64,000 bases of DNA from Xanthomonas sp. DAR 80977 (lineage in GTDB: Bacteria; Pseudomonadota; Gammaproteobacteria; Xanthomonadales; Xanthomonadaceae), in NCBI RefSeq assembly GCF_041240605.1, contig NZ_CP162487.1, positions 1,371,001-1,435,000 of the forward strand. The letters are read 5' to 3'. The position numbers and the translations under genes are program-made. This document shows, one piece after another, positions 52,457-64,000 of this stretch (position 1 is the stretch's first letter; every line of letters begins with the position of its first letter). The notes beneath the pieces were generated by a model that worked only from the letters and a program-made list of their open reading frames with translations, did no database searches and was not told the DNA's origin.

Positions 52457-53974
52457 ATGGCTACACTGAAAAAATTCGCTGGCGGCATCCTCCTGAGTGC
52501 GGCGTATTGCGCGCTCTACGTGTTCGTCTGGCACTGGTCGATGGACCAATGGTTCCTGCCCGCCGGCGTGCGCGCGGCGGCGTTGCTGTTCCTGCCGTAC
52601 CGGCTCTGGCCCTATGTGTTGCTGGGCGATGCCGCCGCGTTGCTGACGATGCGCGTGCCGATGGCCAACCACGACGGGGTCAGCGAGGTGTGGGCCTACT
52701 TGAGCCCGTTCGTGGTGGCGCCCCTGTTCGCGTTGCTGCCGTGGGCTTTCCGCAGCCGCTTTCCCGGTTCGTCGGTGGTGCAGCGCTGGTTGCCGTTGCT
52801 CACCTTGGCCTTGGCGCTGTGGGGTTTGCTGGTCAACAAAGCGGTCAACGCGATGTTGGACGGGCCTGCCGCCTTCATCACCCTGGAAACCAGCGTCAGG
52901 TACTGGATCGGTAGCTACCTGGGCATCCTGATGTTCTTCCTGCCGACCTTGCTATGGCTGCATCGCAAGGCCGACAAATTCTTGCCCAGGAAATTGCTGC
53001 GCGACTCGGCGATCGCGGTCCTGGCAGTGGCCGGGATCTTCGCCCTGGCGATGCGCACGCCGGGCTTGCTGCACCAGTTCGTCCTGCTGATGTTGCTGGT
53101 GCCGGGCGCCTGGCTCACGCTGTCGTACGGCTGGCGCGGCTCGGCGGTTGGTGTGGTCCTGGCCAACCTGGCGGTCGCGATGTCGCTGCCGCGCTCGAAC
53201 TATGCGGGCGCCTACGACCAGCAGACGTTCGACGTGCAGATGCTGGTCGCGTTCGCGGCGACCCTGCTGTTCGTGCTCGGCGTGAAGATTTCCAGCGCGT
53301 TCCGCCAGGCGCGGCACTTCGGCTATGCCGAGCAGCAGGCGCTGCAGGTCGCGCAGGCCAGCTACATGTCCGCCGAGCGCACGCTGCGCAACCGGGTGAT
53401 CGAATACACCGACATCCATACCCATCTCAACAAGCTGCGCCGCGACATCGCCTCCTCGCTGAAGGAGCGCGGCCACTACGCAGCGGCCATGGAGATGAAC
53501 CGTACCGGGGTGATCCAGGCGCAGCTGCTGGACGACTACGTCGCCGCGCTGTACCCGCTGGACATCGAGACCCACGGCCTGTACGGCGCGCTGAACTCGA
53601 TCGCCTTCGCCAATGCCTGCGACACCGAGGTGGAGACGCGGCTGCGCGGCGAATCCCGGCAGCTGTCGATCGGCCTGCAGCTGGCGGCGTACCGCTGCGT
53701 GCTCAACGCGATGGAGGTGCTGCCCAGCGGCAGCCGCCATCGCATCACGGCGCGCGTGTGGAAAGCGCGCGGCCGGCGTGGCCTGGTGGTGACGATCGCC
53801 GCCGATCCGGCGCTGCTGGTCGCCAGGAGCGCAGCAGGCAAGCGCCTGGACGAGATCGAGTGGGAGCTGGCGAGCCGGTTGAAAGCCCATGACGGCACCT
53901 GCCGGCGCCGCCATGAGCTGAAGATCAGCTTCCTCGTCTCCGAACCGGTGGAGCGGCGTCCCCTCACTTCTTGA
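52457..53974 (+). CDS. MASE1-type membrane sensor with degenerate kinase-like C-terminus
   Basis: A 505-residue protein. The first 290 residues form about eight membrane segments with the MASE1 look (AGVRAAALLFLPYRLWPYVLLGDAAAL, WIGSYLGILMFFLPTLLWL, APGAWLTLSYGWRGSAVGVVLANLAVAM). A helical linker follows (ARHFGYAEQQALQVAQASYMSAERTLRNRVIEYTDIHTHLNKLRRDI), then a region resembling a histidine-kinase ATPase N-box only loosely (LAAYRCVLNAMEVLPSGSRHRITARVW). The usual phosphoacceptor H-E/H-D motif and the G1/G2 boxes are absent, so it is unlikely to phosphorylate. It may sense and signal by protein contact. No response regulator is adjacent. AAGG ribosome site precedes ATG 52457. Confidence 0.72.
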   Translation: MATLKKFAGGILLSAAYCALYVFVWHWSMDQWFLPAGVRAAALLFLPYRLWPYVLLGDAAALLTMRVPMANHDGVSEVWAYLSPFVVAPLFALLPWAFRSRFPGSSVVQRWLPLLTLALALWGLLVNKAVNAMLDGPAAFITLETSVRYWIGSYLGILMFFLPTLLWLHRKADKFLPRKLLRDSAIAVLAVAGIFALAMRTPGLLHQFVLLMLLVPGAWLTLSYGWRGSAVGVVLANLAVAMSLPRSNYAGAYDQQTFDVQMLVAFAATLLFVLGVKISSAFRQARHFGYAEQQALQVAQASYMSAERTLRNRVIEYTDIHTHLNKLRRDIASSLKERGHYAAAMEMNRTGVIQAQLLDDYVAALYPLDIETHGLYGALNSIAFANACDTEVETRLRGESRQLSIGLQLAAYRCVLNAMEVLPSGSRHRITARVWKARGRRGLVVTIAADPALLVARSAAGKRLDEIEWELASRLKAHDGTCRRRHELKISFLVSEPVERRPLTS

Positions 53975-54398
53975 TGGTGACGGTCCACGCGTCGCCGCTG
54001 TTGGTGCTGGCTCTTTGCACGGTGAAGTAGCGCGCATCGTAGACCACGGTGCCGCGGCTGTAGTCCAGCGTCTCGACGATGCTGACCCGATCCACGTCCT
54101 TGCCCATCGGGGTCACCCAGGCGGTGTTCTCGATGCGACCGATCGCGCCACGCACCTGCCCATTCGCGTCGTTGATCTGCAGATAGGTCACCCCGCTGCG
54201 CTCGAACTGGTAGATGCTCACGGTCGCGTTGGCCGACAGATCGGTGGCGGCCGGTGCGCTTTCGCCCAGCCCTTGCCTGGCGATCTGGCTGCCGCCGCCG
54301 GTGGGGCAGCAGCTCTGCGCGTGCGCACTCATGCTGAGCGCCGAGCACAGCAAGGCGCCCGACGCGAGCGCCGCGATTTTCGACATGTTCCATTCCAT
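53964..54398 (-). CDS. Small secreted hypothetical protein
   Basis: A 144-residue protein; AAGGA sits 7 bases before ATG 54396-54398. A signal peptide (IAALASGALLCSALSMSAHA, cleavage near 27) leads to a mature protein beginning QSCCPTGGG. The remainder is beta-rich: ATVSIYQFERSGVTYLQINDANGQVRGAIGRIENTAWVTPMGKD and WTVTIKK. I do not recognise the family. The vicinal cysteines near the mature N-terminus are unusual. Its 3' end overlaps the convergent MASE1 gene by 11 bases. Confidence 0.75.
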   Translation of the reverse strand: MEWNMSKIAALASGALLCSALSMSAHAQSCCPTGGGSQIARQGLGESAPAATDLSANATVSIYQFERSGVTYLQINDANGQVRGAIGRIENTAWVTPMGKDVDRVSIVETLDYSRGTVVYDARYFTVQRASTNSGDAWTVTIKK

Positions 54399-54665
54399 AG
54401 CTTTTTCCTTCCCCTGCTAAGGGTCTAGCGCCTGCCGTTCAGGCGATTCCACCTTACGCGAGTCGCAGCGGCCAGCTGTTGACAAATATGCGGTAAACAG
54501 ATGGCGTTCCACCATAGATCATTGATAAGTCTGTGGATTGCATGGATGTCTACGGAAGTGACTTCCTTTGATTTCGGAGCTGTGCTAGCGCGCTCGAATC
54601 AATCGAAAATCAACGGCTGAAGATTCACCCGCGATCGCCACCTGCGCGCCGCGCGCGCAACAGAA
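54399..54665. other. Intergenic, markedly AT-richer than the rest
   Basis: About 270 bases between the small secreted gene and a terminator. The stretch 54470-54640 is unusually AT-rich for this genome (TTGACAAATATGCGGTAAAC, TCATTGATAAGTCTGTGG, AATCAATCGAAAATCAACGG). TTGACA at 54479 resembles a -35 box, but no matching -10 lies 16-18 bases on. It may hold the promoter of the small secreted gene or a short RNA; I see no ORF. Confidence 0.4.
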
Positions 54666-54687
54666 AAGCCCCGGCGAACCGGGGCTT
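54666..54687 (-). terminator. Terminator of the first tandem TonB receptor
   Basis: A perfect 9-bp stem AAGCCCCGG/CCGGGGCTT with a 4-base CGAA loop, 50 bases past the receptor stop. On the minus strand it is followed by TTCTGTT after the closing TT, a good T-tract. Confidence 0.88.
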
Positions 54688-54737
54688 CCGTTTGCTCGGC
54701 GCCGGGCGCCGCAGCGCCTACGCGGTGCAGGCGCGCC

Positions 54738-57128
54738 TCACCATTTGTAGTTGACGTTGGCGTAGGCGAATGCGCCGTTGAAGCCGAACGGCGAGGAGGT
54801 GCTGTACGGCAGGTAGGTGCGGGTGCCGGCGCCGGCGCGCGACTGGTCGGGATATTCGTTGAGCACGTTGTCGCCGCCGATGGTGAAGTCCCAGTTGCCC
54901 AGCTTGTAGCTGGCGGCCAGGTCCAGCGTCCACTTCGCCGCGTAGGTCTGGTCGGCCGCGGCGGTGGTGCCGAAGTCGGTGAACTCGCCCCAGCGCGTGG
55001 CGGTGGCGGTGAACGCCCAGTCGCCCGGCGCCCACACGCTGCTCAGGAAGAACTTGTCGCGCGGCGCGCCCTTGGTGATGCGGCCGATCTCGGCGCGGCC
55101 GATGCGCACCGCGGTCGGGTCGATCGCTTCCAGCACCGCCGGGTTCTCGGCGATCTTCTCGATCTCGGTCTTGTTGTAGTTGTAGCCGGCGGTCAGGTCC
55201 AGGTTGCTGTTGCTCAGCGCGATCTTGTAGGTGCCGACCGCGTCCACGCCCTGGGTCTTGGTGTCGATCGCGTTGGTGAAGTAGCGGCCGCCGCCGATGC
55301 CCGCATAGCCGTTGGCCTGCAGGTAGTCGCGCACCGCGGTGGAGGTCAGGTTCTCCGACAGCACGATGCGGTCGTCGATGTCGATGCGGTAGGCGTCGAC
55401 GGTGACGTACAGCGCATCGACCGGCTGCAGCACCAGGCCCAGGCCGTAGTTCTTCGACTTCTCCGCCTTCAGCGGCTCGGCGCCGAGCGCGACCGCGGCC
55501 GGATTGTCGGTGCGGAAGGTGCCGATCTCGAACGGCGTGGCGGTGACGCTGCCGTCGGGCTGGGTGACGTTGATGAAGTTGGTGGCGATGGACTGGAAAT
55601 ACTGCTGCTGCAGCGACGGCGCGCGGAAACCGGTGGAGGCGGTGGCGCGCAGCGCGATCTTGTCGGTGAACGCGTAGCGCAGCGACAGCTTGCCGGTGCT
55701 GGTATCGCCGAAATCGCTGTAGTTCTCGTAGCGCCCGGCCAGGCCGGCGGAGAACTTGTCGGTGATGTCGCCTTCCAGGTCGACGTAGGCCGAGTAGCTG
55801 TTGCGGTCGTAGTGGCCCGAATCGCTGGGCTTGAAGCCGGCGAACACCTGCGCGCCCGGCAACAGGCTGCCGTTGGCCGAGGGCACGCCGCCGTTGACGT
55901 AGGAGGCCACGTCGCCCGGCGACTCGTTGAACTTCTCGCCGCGCCACTCGCCGCCGAAGGCCAGCGTGACCGGGTAGGCCAGGCCGACGTCCAGCGACTT
56001 GGTGAAGTCGGCATTGAGCAGGTTCTGGGTGACTTCCAGGGTGCCGGCATAGAAATCGGTCGGGCTGGTCGTGCCGAGGCTGTTGTTGAGGCTGTTCTTG
56101 ACCTCGAAGCTGAGGTTGTTGCGGCCGTAGTTGTAGCTGATGTCGATGCCCAGCCCGCCCTCGGTGCTGGCCTTGAAGCCGCCGACCCAGGACACGTCCT
56201 TGCTGACGTTGTAGATCTGCGGCAGGAAGCCGTCGGGATAGATCTCCGGGCGGTTGCGGTTGTCGCCGGACCAGCGGAAGTAGCCGTTGGACAGCACCTC
56301 GCGGCGGCTGAGCATGCCGTAGGAATAGAAGGTCAGGTATTCGGCCGGGCTGTACTGGCCGTTGTAGGAGAACGCGCCCTGGTCGATGTCCGGGTCGCCG
56401 TAGCGCTGCTGCACTTCGCCCTGGTACGGCTTGGCGCGGTCGGTCTGGTCCTGGTGGCCGGCCTGCGCGGCGAAATGCACGCTGCCGTTCTCGCCGAACT
56501 TGACCCCGGCGTCGCCGGACAACTGGTACTGCTCGCCGTCGCCGGCGCTGTACTTGCCGTAGCGCGCGGCGATGCTGCCGCCTTCGCCGCTGCCCTTGAG
56601 CACGATGTTGATGACCCCGGCGATGGCGTCGGAGCCGTATTGCGCCGAGGCGCCGTCGCGCAGCACCTCGATGCGCTCGACCGCGGCGATCGGGATGGTG
56701 TTGAGGTCGGCCGGCGACGAGCCGCGGCCCTGCGCGCCGTTGAGGTTGACCAGCGCGGTGGTGTGGTAGCGCTTGCCGTTGACCAGCACCAGCACCTGGT
56801 CGGGCGACAGGCCGCGCAGCTGCGCCGGGCGCACCGCGTCGGAGCCGTCGGTGATCGCCGGGCGCGGGAAGTTCAGCGACGGCACCGCGCGCGACAGCGC
56901 GGTGGCCAGTTCGGTGGTGCCGGTGGACTGCAGCATCTCCGGCGAGATGATGTCGATCGGCGACGCCGATTCGGCGACGGTGCGGTCGGCCACGCGGGTG
57001 CCGGTGACGATCACGGTATCCAGCGTCTGCGCGCTGGAGGACGTGCTTTGCGCGGACGCGGGCGCAGCGGCGGTGGCAACAAGGGCAAGGGCGATGGCAG
57101 TCGCGAGAGGGCTGAACGTGCGGGTCAT
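54738..57128 (-). CDS. TonB-dependent receptor (tandem paralogue 1)
   Basis: A 796-residue receptor. Signal peptide [23 protein letters not shown]; TonB box region [31 protein letters not shown]; plug marks [58 protein letters not shown]. The barrel ends in YANVNYKW. The plug is nearly the same as in the two genes upstream (57439-59823, 60069-62459), whereas barrel loops differ, suggesting duplication followed by change of ligand. It has its own terminator and a 310-base leader containing a 20-base palindrome. The ligand is unknown. Confidence 0.94.
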   Translation of the reverse strand: MTRTFSPLATAIALALVATAAAPASAQSTSSSAQTLDTVIVTGTRVADRTVAESASPIDIISPEMLQSTGTTELATALSRAVPSLNFPRPAITDGSDAVRPAQLRGLSPDQVLVLVNGKRYHTTALVNLNGAQGRGSSPADLNTIPIAAVERIEVLRDGASAQYGSDAIAGVINIVLKGSGEGGSIAARYGKYSAGDGEQYQLSGDAGVKFGENGSVHFAAQAGHQDQTDRAKPYQGEVQQRYGDPDIDQGAFSYNGQYSPAEYLTFYSYGMLSRREVLSNGYFRWSGDNRNRPEIYPDGFLPQIYNVSKDVSWVGGFKASTEGGLGIDISYNYGRNNLSFEVKNSLNNSLGTTSPTDFYAGTLEVTQNLLNADFTKSLDVGLAYPVTLAFGGEWRGEKFNESPGDVASYVNGGVPSANGSLLPGAQVFAGFKPSDSGHYDRNSYSAYVDLEGDITDKFSAGLAGRYENYSDFGDTSTGKLSLRYAFTDKIALRATASTGFRAPSLQQQYFQSIATNFINVTQPDGSVTATPFEIGTFRTDNPAAVALGAEPLKAEKSKNYGLGLVLQPVDALYVTVDAYRIDIDDRIVLSENLTSTAVRDYLQANGYAGIGGGRYFTNAIDTKTQGVDAVGTYKIALSNSNLDLTAGYNYNKTEIEKIAENPAVLEAIDPTAVRIGRAEIGRITKGAPRDKFFLSSVWAPGDWAFTATATRWGEFTDFGTTAAADQTYAAKWTLDLAASYKLGNWDFTIGGDNVLNEYPDQSRAGAGTRTYLPYSTSSPFGFNGAFAYANVNYKW

Positions 57129-57358
57129 TGGCGGGACGGCTCCAGGGCGGGGGAAGAGTCGGCGCCGCCGCATTCGCCATCACCCCCTCCCGGGTGTTGC
57201 GCGCATGGCGAATGTTGCGGCTGCGGCCATGGGTTACCGGCATATGTCGGGTGTGTCAATGTTCTGTTAAACCCGTGCGCGTGGTTGCATTTGCAACCAC
57301 CGCTGCGTCACTTGCGGCAGCGGCGATGCGGCCGTTCTTCGCGTTCGTAGACAAAAAC
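57129..57358. other. Leader region between tandem receptors 1 and 2
   Basis: 230 bases upstream of tandem receptor 1. It contains the palindrome at 57281-57300, a second hairpin CCGCTGC/GCAGCGG at 57300-57323, and TGTTAAACCCGTGCGCG at 57265-57281, which resembles segments ahead of the other two tandem receptors. No ORF. Confidence 0.5.
57281..57300. promoter_or_regulatory. 20-base palindromic candidate operator
   Basis: GTGGTTGCA-TT-TGCAACCAC: perfect 9-base arms with a 2-base centre, 153 bases upstream of tandem receptor 1 and not followed by a T-tract. Symmetry and size fit a dimeric repressor such as a LacI- or GntR-family protein; no such regulator gene is in the window. Confidence 0.5.
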
Positions 57359-57385
57359 GAAAGGCCCCGCATTGCGGGGCCTTTC
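57359..57385 (-). terminator. Terminator of the second tandem TonB receptor
   Basis: A perfect 12-bp stem GAAAGGCCCCGC/GCGGGGCCTTTC with a 3-base loop, 53 bases past the stop. The minus strand continues GTTTTTGTC, a clear T-tract. Confidence 0.9.
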
Positions 57386-57438
57386 GGGTGTGGTCCAGTT
57401 CACGTATCGCGCCGCACTGGGCGACGCGATCGTGCCGA

Positions 57439-59823
<2,385 letters not shown>

Positions 59824-60068
59824 GGAAACTCCAGCAGATGCCAAAACGGCAAAGGGGGCGGTCGCTGCGCGACGCCGGCCAGCGAGCCTGCCCCAGGGAT
59901 CGTTATTATTATTTAACAAACGCGCCGCAGCGCAGCATGCCTCAGCATGTCCTTATGCTTTCCGGTTCTAAGTCGAGTGGTCGTCGGCCGCATCGGCTCA
60001 GGCCGCCCACGCCCTGCGACGTAGCGACCTGTGCCGGATGCGGCAGTGCGGCTGGCCTGGAGGCTGCC

Positions 60069-62459
60069 CTAGAAGCGGTAGTTCACCCGGCCGAACCAGT
60101 AGCGTCCGTTGAAGCCGAACGGGGACAGCGACGAGTACTGCAGGCCGCTGGGGCGATCCTCGTAGATGTTGTTCGGCGCCGACCGGGTCGGGTACTGGTT
60201 GGTGAGGTTGTCCGCGCCCACGCTGAAGGTGAGGTCGCGCCAGGTGTAGCTGGTGGACAGGTTCAACAGCCAGCGTGCGGCGAAGCTCTGGTCCTGGCTG
60301 CCGTCGGCGTTGTCGCCGCGGCGGGTGACCGCGCCGTAGCGGGTGGCGTCGCCGCGCACGCTCCAGCCGGCGCGGTTCCATTCGGCGCTGAGCACGTACT
60401 TGGTGCGCGGGGTGGCGTCGGTCAGCAGGCCCTGGCTGGCGCGCCGGAAGTTGGGATCGGAGACCTCCAGGATCTCGGTCTTGTTGTAGTTGGCGCTGAG
60501 GCTCAGGTTGAGCGTGCCGGCCTGCTCCAGATCGACCGGATAGTTGTTCACCCAGTCGACGCCGCGGGTGCGGGTGGTCGCGCCGTTGACGAAGAACTGC
60601 ACCGCGGTGACCTGCCCGATCGGCTCGGCCAGCGAGAGCTGGTCCGAATACAGGATCTGGTCCCAGATGCGGATCTGGTACAGGTCCAGGGTCGAGCTGA
60701 AGCCGGTGCCGGCCTGCCACACCGCGCCGACGCTGTAGTTGCTGGATTTTTCCGGGGTCAGCGGCTTGGCGCCGAGCGCGATGGCCACCGGGTCGGAGGT
60801 GCGGTAGGTGCCGATCTGGGTCAGCTGCCCGTTCTGCAGCAGGGTCACCACCGAGGCGTAGTTCTGCTGCGCCAGCGAGGGCGCGCGGAAGCCGTTGGAG
60901 ACGGTGCCGCGCAGGGCGAAGGCGTCGCTGAGCTGGTAGCGCGCCGACAGCTTGCCGGAGCGGGTGGAGCCGGCGTCGCTGTAGTCCTCGTAGCGCGCGG
61001 CCAGGCCGCCGGAGAGTCTTTCGGTCAGGTCGGCCTCCAGGTCGGCATAGACCGCCTTGCTGTGCCGCTCGAAGTTGCCGGCCACCGCCGGCGACAGGCC
61101 CGGGAACACCTGCGAGCCGCCCGGATAGGCGCTGCCGGTGTCCGGGTTGATCGTGGCCGGGTCGAAGAAGTACGAGTCCGGCGAGCCGGCGTTGACCGCG
61201 TACTTGTCCTGCCGGTATTCGGCGCCGAAGGCGAGGTTGACCGGATAGGCCAGGCCCCAGTCGAAGGCTTTGCTGGCATCGGCATTGAGCACGCCCTGCC
61301 TGTTGCGGAAGCCGCCGGCATTGAAGCGGGTGGGCGAGGCGCCGGTGGTCCAGTACAGATTGGTGTTGATGGTGTTGCGCAGGTTGAAGGTCACGTCGTT
61401 CTCGCCGTAGTCGGCGGAGACGTCCCAGGTCCAGTCGCTGTCGGTGCTGCCCTTGAGGCCGAGCACCGCGGCGCGGTCGTTGGAGGGGTTGTAGATCTGC
61501 GGCAGGAAGCCGTTGGGATAGATCGCCTGCACGTTGCGGTCGCTGTTGTCCCAGGCGCGGTAGTAGCCGTTGGACACCACCTCGCGGCGGCTGAAGTTGG
61601 CGTAGCCGTACAGCTCGACGCGCGGGGTCAGCGCGTAGCTGAAGCCGAGCAGGCCTTGGTAGGTCTTGACCGCGGGATCGCCGTAGCGCTGGTACGGAAT
61701 GCCGCTGGGGTTGTCCGCGCCGGCCAGCGTGGTGGCCTTGTCGGCGTTCTCGGCGCGGTTGGTGTTCATCGCGTTCTGGTAGTTCCAGGACAGCCGCACC
61801 CAGCCGGGTGCTTCGCCGTCGTTCGCGCCGCCGAAGGCCAGCCCGTACGAGCCGTCCACGCCGTTCTGCGCGCCATCGCCCTTGTCCATGATGCCGCCGT
61901 TGACCGAGACGCTGTTGCTGCCGGGTTTGGCGCCGTGCTTGAGCACGATGTTGATCACCCCGGCGATCGCATCGGAGCCGTACTGCGCCGAGGCGCCGTC
62001 GCGCAGCACCTCGATGCGCGCGATCGCCGACATCGGGATCGAATTGAGATCGGCCGGCGCCGAGCCGCGGCCGACCGACGGGTTGTAGTTGACCAGCGAG
62101 GTGGTGTGGTAGCGCTTGCCGTCCACCAGCACCAGCACCGCGTCCGGGGACAGGCCGCGCAGGGTCGCCGGGCGCAGCGCGTCGTTGCCGTCGTTGATCG
62201 CCGGGCGCGGGAAGTTCAGCGACGGCAGCAGCTTGCCCAGCGCACTGCCCAGGTCGCTGGCGCCGGTCGCCTGCAGCGATTCGGGGCCGATGATGTCGAT
62301 CGGCGATTGCGACTCGGCCACCGTGCGGTCGGCGATGCGGGTGCCGGTGACGATGATGTTGTCCAGGGTCTTGGGGGCCTGGTCCTGCTGGGCGACGCTG
62401 GTGCCGGAGGCGAGGGCGAGCAGGAGGGCGCTGGCCAGGGGGAGGGGGCGGGGCTTCAT
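60069..62459 (-). CDS. TonB-dependent receptor (tandem paralogue 3)
   Basis: A 796-residue receptor. Signal peptide [139 protein letters not shown]-terminal GRVNYRF. In the plug it carries SPDAVLVLVDGK where the others have [12 protein letters not shown], so it is the most diverged of the three. No hairpin with a T-tract was found after its stop, unlike the other two. Confidence 0.94.
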   Translation of the reverse strand: MKPRPLPLASALLLALASGTSVAQQDQAPKTLDNIIVTGTRIADRTVAESQSPIDIIGPESLQATGASDLGSALGKLLPSLNFPRPAINDGNDALRPATLRGLSPDAVLVLVDGKRYHTTSLVNYNPSVGRGSAPADLNSIPMSAIARIEVLRDGASAQYGSDAIAGVINIVLKHGAKPGSNSVSVNGGIMDKGDGAQNGVDGSYGLAFGGANDGEAPGWVRLSWNYQNAMNTNRAENADKATTLAGADNPSGIPYQRYGDPAVKTYQGLLGFSYALTPRVELYGYANFSRREVVSNGYYRAWDNSDRNVQAIYPNGFLPQIYNPSNDRAAVLGLKGSTDSDWTWDVSADYGENDVTFNLRNTINTNLYWTTGASPTRFNAGGFRNRQGVLNADASKAFDWGLAYPVNLAFGAEYRQDKYAVNAGSPDSYFFDPATINPDTGSAYPGGSQVFPGLSPAVAGNFERHSKAVYADLEADLTERLSGGLAARYEDYSDAGSTRSGKLSARYQLSDAFALRGTVSNGFRAPSLAQQNYASVVTLLQNGQLTQIGTYRTSDPVAIALGAKPLTPEKSSNYSVGAVWQAGTGFSSTLDLYQIRIWDQILYSDQLSLAEPIGQVTAVQFFVNGATTRTRGVDWVNNYPVDLEQAGTLNLSLSANYNKTEILEVSDPNFRRASQGLLTDATPRTKYVLSAEWNRAGWSVRGDATRYGAVTRRGDNADGSQDQSFAARWLLNLSTSYTWRDLTFSVGADNLTNQYPTRSAPNNIYEDRPSGLQYSSLSPFGFNGRYWFGRVNYRF

Positions 62460-62738
62460 CGTACGGAGACTCCAGTGGCTGGGGGATGGCGTGGGTCTGA
62501 GTGCCCGGAGGCAGTGCGGCGTGCTGCGGTGCGGCGATGAATCCTCCCGATTGAAATGTTTTTTTAACCAAGGCGCGTATACAAAAACGGGAGTGGGTCC
62601 AGGAGCGGGGCGACGGGCAGCCTCGGCTCGCGGCCCGCGCGCTGGGCGCACGCGCGTGGTTCTGGCCGGGATCCGGGGTGGGCCATCCGGGACGAAGCGG
62701 ATACACTGCCGCCTCGATCGTCGAGTGCCCCCCTGTCC

Positions 62739-64000
<1,262 letters not shown>

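Noticed and set aside
54479-54520. TTGACA as the -35 box of a promoter
   Set aside because: No acceptable -10 hexamer lies 16-18 bases downstream, and no gene follows on that strand.
59902-59920. AT-rich GTTATTATTATTTAACAAA upstream of tandem receptor 2 as a second Fur box
   Set aside because: Only partial match to GATAAT hexamers and no symmetry; better described as a promoter-like AT patch.

Overview
The window is high-GC chromosomal DNA from a gammaproteobacterium of the Xanthomonadaceae, most likely Xanthomonas or a close relative. The evidence is the abundance of TonB-dependent receptors, GTAG-type palindromic repeats between genes, a five-gene vibrioferrin/xanthoferrin-type siderophore operon, a probable Xanthomonas-style antibacterial effector with its immunity lipoprotein, and an otsB-GH15-otsA trehalose operon. 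No rRNA, tRNA, CRISPR array, insertion sequence or phage module was recognised. Assignments come from reading motifs and family resemblance; no database search was possible.

Layout. 1-8 kb: tail of a class V aminotransferase, a REP cluster, an osmoprotectant ABC transporter, a secreted clan GH-A glycosidase, divergent bamD and rluD, then pgeF overlapped by a DUF4166 gene and a DCC-family gene. 8-16 kb: an unrecognised protein, a chemotaxis receptor, the membrane PQQ glucose dehydrogenase, and an amidase/lipoprotein pair that looks like a type IV secretion killing effector and its immunity protein. 16-20 kb: the trehalose operon. 20-31 kb: a TonB-dependent receptor, small lipoprotein and acetyltransferase genes, a permease, LprI-like and DUF3014 proteins, a glutathione transferase, and clpB behind a convincing heat-shock promoter. 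31-40 kb: metY, a fatty acid hydroxylase-family membrane enzyme, psiF, a divergent SDR/HxlR pair, a divergent AraC/MFS (fsr-like) pair, and an AraC-GyrI regulator.

39.7-50.0 kb is the most coherent locus. Reading on the minus strand from a perfect 6-1-6 Fur box, it holds an HpcH/HpaI-family protein (possibly an SbnG-like citrate synthase), a TonB-dependent ferric-siderophore receptor, and homologues of PvsA (ATP-grasp), PvsB (IucA/IucC), PvsC (MFS exporter), PvsD (IucA/IucC) and PvsE (PLP decarboxylase). All five pvs-like genes overlap. Together they can make, export and re-import a citrate-containing carboxylate siderophore under iron control.

50-64 kb: the YbaL-type antiporter, a MASE1-type membrane sensor with a degenerate kinase-like tail, a small secreted protein, three tandem paralogous TonB-dependent receptors with their own terminators and similar leaders (a fourth relative lies at 20.3-22.7 kb), and the start of an ABC-F ATPase cut by the window edge.
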